From: an uncultured Verrucomicrobiota bacterium
GTDB lineage: Bacteria; Verrucomicrobiota; Kiritimatiellia; CAIVKH01
Length of the DNA: 64,000 nucleotides
Direction: 5' to 3'
NCBI GenBank assembly: GCA_937872895.1
Contig: CALMUP010000023.1
Location: forward strand, 1 to 64,000
Part shown: piece by piece, positions 61,201 to 64,000 of the stretch
How positions within the stretch are numbered: position 1 is the first letter of the stretch
Layout of the letters: each line of letters opens with the position of its first letter
Program-made: the position numbers and the translations under genes
The notes under the pieces: generated by a model
What the model was told of the DNA's origin: nothing
The model's input: the letters and a program-made list of their open reading frames with translations, nothing else
The model's database searches: none

Positions 61201-64000
61201 CAAAGGTGTCGGCGATGCGGGTCGGGGTCAGCGCACCGCCATTGACCGGCGCGGTGTCGAATCCGTTGGAGGCCACCACGGCGACCCCGAGGTTGTTCAG
61301 GATGAAGTAATAGGGCGTGTTGCCGTCGGAGAGCACACCGCTCTGCGTATCGGAGACGAGTCCGGTGACCGCGAAGCCTGCGGCCATGGCCGCATCGTTG
61401 GTCGTCCGGCCGGCCAGGCTGATACCCGCGAAGACCGGACCGTCGGAATCGGCAGCGCCCGCCACGCCGGCCAACTGGATGTCATCAATGTTCCACACCT
61501 CGTCGGCGGCATTGTTCAGCGCGACGATGCGCATCCGCACCGTGGCGAAACCGTCCGGAATGACGATGATGGCGGTGGCGACGCCGTTCGGATCGGCGCT
61601 GGCCGTCACCGCCACGCCGGCCGTGGTGGCGGCGAACCGCGTGGCCTCGTAGGTCCAGTTGGTGTTGCCGAAGCCGTTGATCTGGATGTCCGGCGTGCCG
61701 GAGTAGGCGGCGTTGTTCAGCGACACGAACAGGCGCACGTTGTCGGTGGTGTCCAGGCCGCCGCCCGTGGTGGACGACGCGGCGATGCGGACAGTGGCGG
61801 TGACCGACTGGTAACCGGCCAGGCTGACCGGTCCGAGTTCCAGCGTGGCGGTGCCGTTGTTCACCTGCCACGACCGGAGACCGCTGCGGATGCGGGACTG
61901 GGCAGGCGTGTCGTTGGTTCCGGTTGCCGTTGACCCGGTCACGCTGTTGGTGATCGACCACGTGTCGCAGGCGCCGGCCTCGAAGCCCTGGAAGGCGATC
62001 AGCGAGGGACATTCGTCATCGGCAATGCGAACGGTATGCTGGTTCGGGTTTCCGACCGACAGTCCCGGATCGGTGCCGAGGGTCAGGACGACGGTTTCAT
62101 CACCCTCGAACGCACCGTCATCGACCGCGGTCACGGTGAAGAACTGGGTGACCGACCCGGAGGACGAGAAGACCAGGTTGGTGCCCGTGGTCGTGAAGTC
62201 GCCCGGCGCGGCACTGCCGGCGATGGCCACCCGAACGGTGGTGTCCATCGGCGAGGAGACGACCACGGCAATCGAGGTGCTGCCGCCGTTTTCGCCGATG
62301 ATCGAGAAGTTGTCGCCGAATCGAACGGTGGCGCCGGACACCGAGAACACCAGGCTGGTCGTCGTGGTCAGGCTGTCGCCCGGACGGTCCATATCGGCAT
62401 CGGTGACGGTCACTACGGCGGTGTAGGTGCCGAACTCGGTGTACAGCGAAGCCGGGGACGTGTAAACCAGGCTGCCGAAGAAGAAGGTGTTCTGGTAGGC
62501 ACCGTTGGTGGACGGGCCGACATAGAAGACGGCATTGGTCAGCAACTGCACCCCGCTGGGGCTGTACAGGTTGATGTTCGGGGCGATGGCCGGAGCGTTG
62601 GTGATGGCGAGCAGGCCGCTGACCGCATCGCGGGCCTGGCCGGTGATGACGATGCCGTTCGGGAAGCTGCCGGACAGGAACACCTGGCCATCGACGGCGA
62701 AGCCCTGCAGGATCGGCGGGAAGAGGTCGTCGTCCACCACGGTGAAGGTGTAATTGCTGGTGGTTCCGTTGCCGGCACCATCCACCGCGCCCACCACCGC
62801 CGTGTAGGTACCGAGCACGATGCCGGCCGGGGAAACGGCGGCAACCGACTCGAGCAACGTGGAGGGAACATTCGCACCGTTCACCGGGGCGGTGTCAAAG
62901 GTATTGGAGGTCTCGATGAACGAACCGTCCGGCGCGCGGATGAATACGTACGGGGTGTTCGCGTCGGACACGATCCCGCTGTAGGTCTCGAGCACCGAGC
63001 CGGTGATGACGAATCCGGAGCCGATGATCTGGTCGTTGGTGGCGCGGATGTCAAACCCGGTGATGGACGGAGGCGCGGTGTCCACGTAAGCGCCGGCCAC
63101 GCCGCTCAACTGGATGTCATCGATGTTCCAGATTTCATTGGCATTGTTGTTGGCGATGATGCGCAGGCGCACCGAGGCATAGCCGTCGGGGATGATGATC
63201 TGCGCCGTGGAGTAGTTGGCATCCCCGTTCTGGTTCGTGATGGAGTTGACCGTGATCGGCGTACCCGCAGTGGTGCTGGCGATGTTGGTGGCCGCGGCGT
63301 AGGAGTAGCGGGCGTTGTTGTCCGCGGCGCCGTTGATCTGCACATCGGGGGTGGCGGAGTAGGTGGCTTCGTTGAGCGAGACATAGATCTTCACGCTGTC
63401 GGCGAGGTCGGCACCGTTGCCGGCGGTGAACGACGTGGAGGACAGCCGGACGGTCACCGTGGCCGCGTTGTAGCCGATCAGCGAGACCGGACCGAGATCA
63501 AGCGTGGCGGTGGCGTTGCTGACCTGCCAGGAGTTGGCTCCGGTGCGGATACGGGCATTGGCCGGGGTATCGGTCGCGCCGGTGAGCGTGGAGATGCGGC
63601 TGACGCCCCCGGTAATGGCCCAGGTGTCGCAGAAGTCGCCTTCAAAGCCCTGGAAGGCGATGGTGTTGGCAACCGCGCAATCGTTGTTCTCCAGCGTCAA
63701 GGTGAAGGTGGCCGGGGTTCCGGTGGAGGCCCCGCTGATGGCATCGAGGGTCAGTACCACGGTCTCCGCCACCTCGACATCCGGATCATCGGTGATGGTG
63801 ATGATGAAGGTGGACGAGGTGGTCCCGCCGTTGAGGGTGAAGGCGGTGGTGTTGATGCTGTAGTCGGTATCGAGCACAGCGGTTCCGCCGAGGGTGACCT
63901 GGCCGCTGACGTTGTTCAGGGCACTCGCCTTGTACACGGTCACGGTGTAGCTGACCGACCCTTCCGACACGCTGGCCGCGCTGGCGGTGAATTGGACGGA
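58265..64000 (-). CDS. Giant multidomain surface protein (Calx-beta, DUF11, FN3), 5' end outside window
   Basis: At least 1911 residues; the frame is open to the window end, so the N-terminus is missing. The visible part is three large repeats of Calx-beta domain (SVSEGSVSYTVTVYK; EVAETVVLTL), then a FQGFE...DTW beta-sandwich module, then two Ig-like or bacterial adhesion modules. After these come a DUF11 domain (TPEPATVGANLTYTIAVTNH), a fibronectin type III domain (TTFQANWSSVAGASGYRFDL, PGQTYYYRVRAT) and a C-terminal module with GYSMLSAPVDYADLSLSGTF and VYYQRRGSNMNISF. Calx-beta domains bind calcium and occur in large adhesins. It is probably exported and calcium-stabilised. The start codon, signal peptide and any attachment motif cannot be seen. 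Confidence 0.87.
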   Translation of the reverse strand, partial: SVQFTASAASVSEGSVSYTVTVYKASALNNVSGQVTLGGTAVLDTDYSINTTAFTLNGGTTSSTFIITITDDPDVEVAETVVLTLDAISGASTGTPATFTLTLENNDCAVANTIAFQGFEGDFCDTWAITGGVSRISTLTGATDTPANARIRTGANSWQVSNATATLDLGPVSLIGYNAATVTVRLSSTSFTAGNGADLADSVKIYVSLNEATYSATPDVQINGAADNNARYSYAAATNIASTTAGTPITVNSITNQNGDANYSTAQIIIPDGYASVRLRIIANNNANEIWNIDDIQLSGVAGAYVDTAPPSITGFDIRATNDQIIGSGFVITGSVLETYSGIVSDANTPYVFIRAPDGSFIETSNTFDTAPVNGANVPSTLLESVAAVSPAGIVLGTYTAVVGAVDGAGNGTTSNYTFTVVDDDLFPPILQGFAVDGQVFLSGSFPNGIVITGQARDAVSGLLAITNAPAIAPNINLYSPSGVQLLTNAVFYVGPSTNGAYQNTFFFGSLVYTSPASLYTEFGTYTAVVTVTDADMDRPGDSLTTTTSLVFSVSGATVRFGDNFSIIGENGGSTSIAVVVSSPMDTTVRVAIAGSAAPGDFTTTGTNLVFSSSGSVTQFFTVTAVDDGAFEGDETVVLTLGTDPGLSVGNPNQHTVRIADDECPSLIAFQGFEAGACDTWSITNSVTGSTATGTNDTPAQSRIRSGLRSWQVNNGTATLELGPVSLAGYQSVTATVRIAASSTTGGGLDTTDNVRLFVSLNNAAYSGTPDIQINGFGNTNWTYEATRFAATTAGVAVTASADPNGVATAIIVIPDGFATVRMRIVALNNAADEVWNIDDIQLAGVAGAADSDGPVFAGISLAGRTTNDAAMAAGFAVTGLVSDTQSGVLSDGNTPYYFILNNLGVAVVASNGFDTAPVNGGALTPTRIADTFAGVVPANLSLGVYTIVVGAADAALTPNVTTTNYTFTVADDDAAAPVLSGFTLGGQTFPLGGFDSGILVTGRVQDAGSGVYGTGADAALAPRINLFSPSGVQVLTNVVFTNGPTANGSALAAASNLAYTISAAAITEQGIYTARVSVTDFDTDRDNDSLTTTSNLVFSVTQPTVQFLTSASSISEGGSFTNIFISISASVDATVQVAVAGTALPDVDYTTSTTNIVFVAGGSRTNAIVIYPIEDILDEGAETIELTLTNAYGLVILGAISTNVVTITDNDGPQSIWFQGFENSVADTWGISAGNAQSSTATGSADTPASQRIRTGARSWQNINGSNTLDLANVSVLGYNSMTATVHLSSTAGTSGNGAEVTDMVRVYVALNGAAFGATPDITVQGNSNARWAYNASGVASTTAGTPITVQPAGGGNRTTDGYATLQIAVPDGTTSIRLRVIANNNDGDERWNVDDISLSGTALNTDLGVSIAGTPEPATVGANLTYTIAVTNHGPNILGVAYVTNTLDSTLSYVSSSSGGAHSSGRIVWTITGLEAGATTNLTVTAQPSVPGAVTSTVRVAMGAGNDLDPSDNVATTTNTVACPALAAPTLLAETAVNTTTFQANWSSVAGASGYRFDLSLNNNFSSFVAGNEDVAVAGLSRQISGLTPGQTYYYRVRATVGTGCTGGNSLTNSITLPATSDVVIEQVPAGGASTSVTWTATVGARYDIYYSDSDAGGNMTWQLVQSGVQATTDPMSYPVTEDDKRYFKVVVIGATPSPVADASVWSVYKPTIPSGYSMLSAPVDYADLSLSGTFGDELKAGLANGSRLYFVEPNGSFTTITLSGGNWDTPYTPSEGQGFFIENQGGSYAPRFSGPVGNSGTTTITVNGDAGGRWNILGLSQGKTRTFAQTFPNGNSAVYNGTPPTANWNQNSADVIAIDVGGGVFRRIFRAGDGTWRDASTLAAPNFTFPPGAAVYYQRRGSNMNISF
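59785..63661 (-). repeat. Three internal copies of a FQGFE...DTW module within the giant protein
   Basis: Modules lie at about 63092-63661, 61458-62003 and 59785-60360, spaced about 1.65 kb. Each starts with (A/W)FQGFE and DTW and shares R-I-R-(T/S)-G...SWQ, TPITV-like and I-I-I-P-D-G stretches. Each ends in WN(I/V)DDI(Q/S)LSG. Every copy is preceded by a Calx-beta domain, so the protein is built of a recurring super-unit. The copies are clearly diverged, not recent duplications. Confidence 0.85.

Noticed and set aside
58241-61933. Plus-strand frame of 1230 codons opposite the giant Calx-beta gene
   Set aside because: Shadow frame; the minus strand encodes recognisable Calx-beta, DUF11 and FN3 domains.

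Overview
The window is a high-GC stretch of a Gram-negative bacterial chromosome, most likely from the Verrucomicrobiota/Kiritimatiellota area of the PVC group. The lineage call is an inference. It rests on secreted proteins with thrombospondin-3/EF-hand-like calcium motifs, a PEP-CTERM sorting signal, a paired DUF1800/DUF1501 module, large Calx-beta adhesin-like proteins, and an outer membrane shown by TamA/TamB, a secretin and beta-barrels. No rRNA, tRNA, CRISPR array, phage or transposase gene was seen.

Layout. 1-744: six exact-length copies of a 124-bp tandem repeat carrying two hairpins. 773-7127 (minus): old yellow enzyme, glycine-rich RNA-binding protein, then a DUF1800-DUF1501-small membrane protein operon. 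7225-17300 (mostly plus): lipoprotein TamA-like Omp85 protein and TamB, CsgG-like lipoprotein, RdgB, RecN and an HTTM membrane protein. 17290-21931 (minus): two paralogous secreted beta-helix proteins, a GANIGW-repeat protein and an XdhC-family protein. 22106-32507 (plus): two TPR proteins, ExbB, two ExbD, a von Willebrand A protein with TonB-like topology, a free-standing adenylation-thiolation-thioesterase enzyme and a MATE exporter. 32747-35806: secreted GH13 enzyme fused to a P-domain. 35901-48624 (minus): an almost complete type II secretion operon (E-F-G-H-I-J-K-L-M-D) followed by alkC. 49270-52461 (minus): secreted alpha-amylase with several starch-binding modules. 52857-58251: small envelope proteins, TPR proteins and a PEP-CTERM protein. 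58265-64000: a giant multidomain surface protein cut by the window end.

How it fits together. Most genes concern the cell envelope and export. TamA/TamB assemble outer membrane proteins. The type II system can carry folded enzymes such as the two GH13 proteins across the outer membrane. The beta-helix, PEP-CTERM and Calx-beta proteins are likely surface or matrix components. GspC and prepilin peptidase are absent here and are presumably encoded elsewhere.

The best candidates for something undescribed are the TPR-TPR-ExbB-ExbD-ExbD-VWA operon, where a VWA domain sits in the place of the TonB C-terminal domain, and the adjacent A-T-TE enzyme plus MATE pair. Several short dispersed repeat families occur at gene junctions. 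In gspI and gspK they have become the coding sequence of the prepilin leader peptides.
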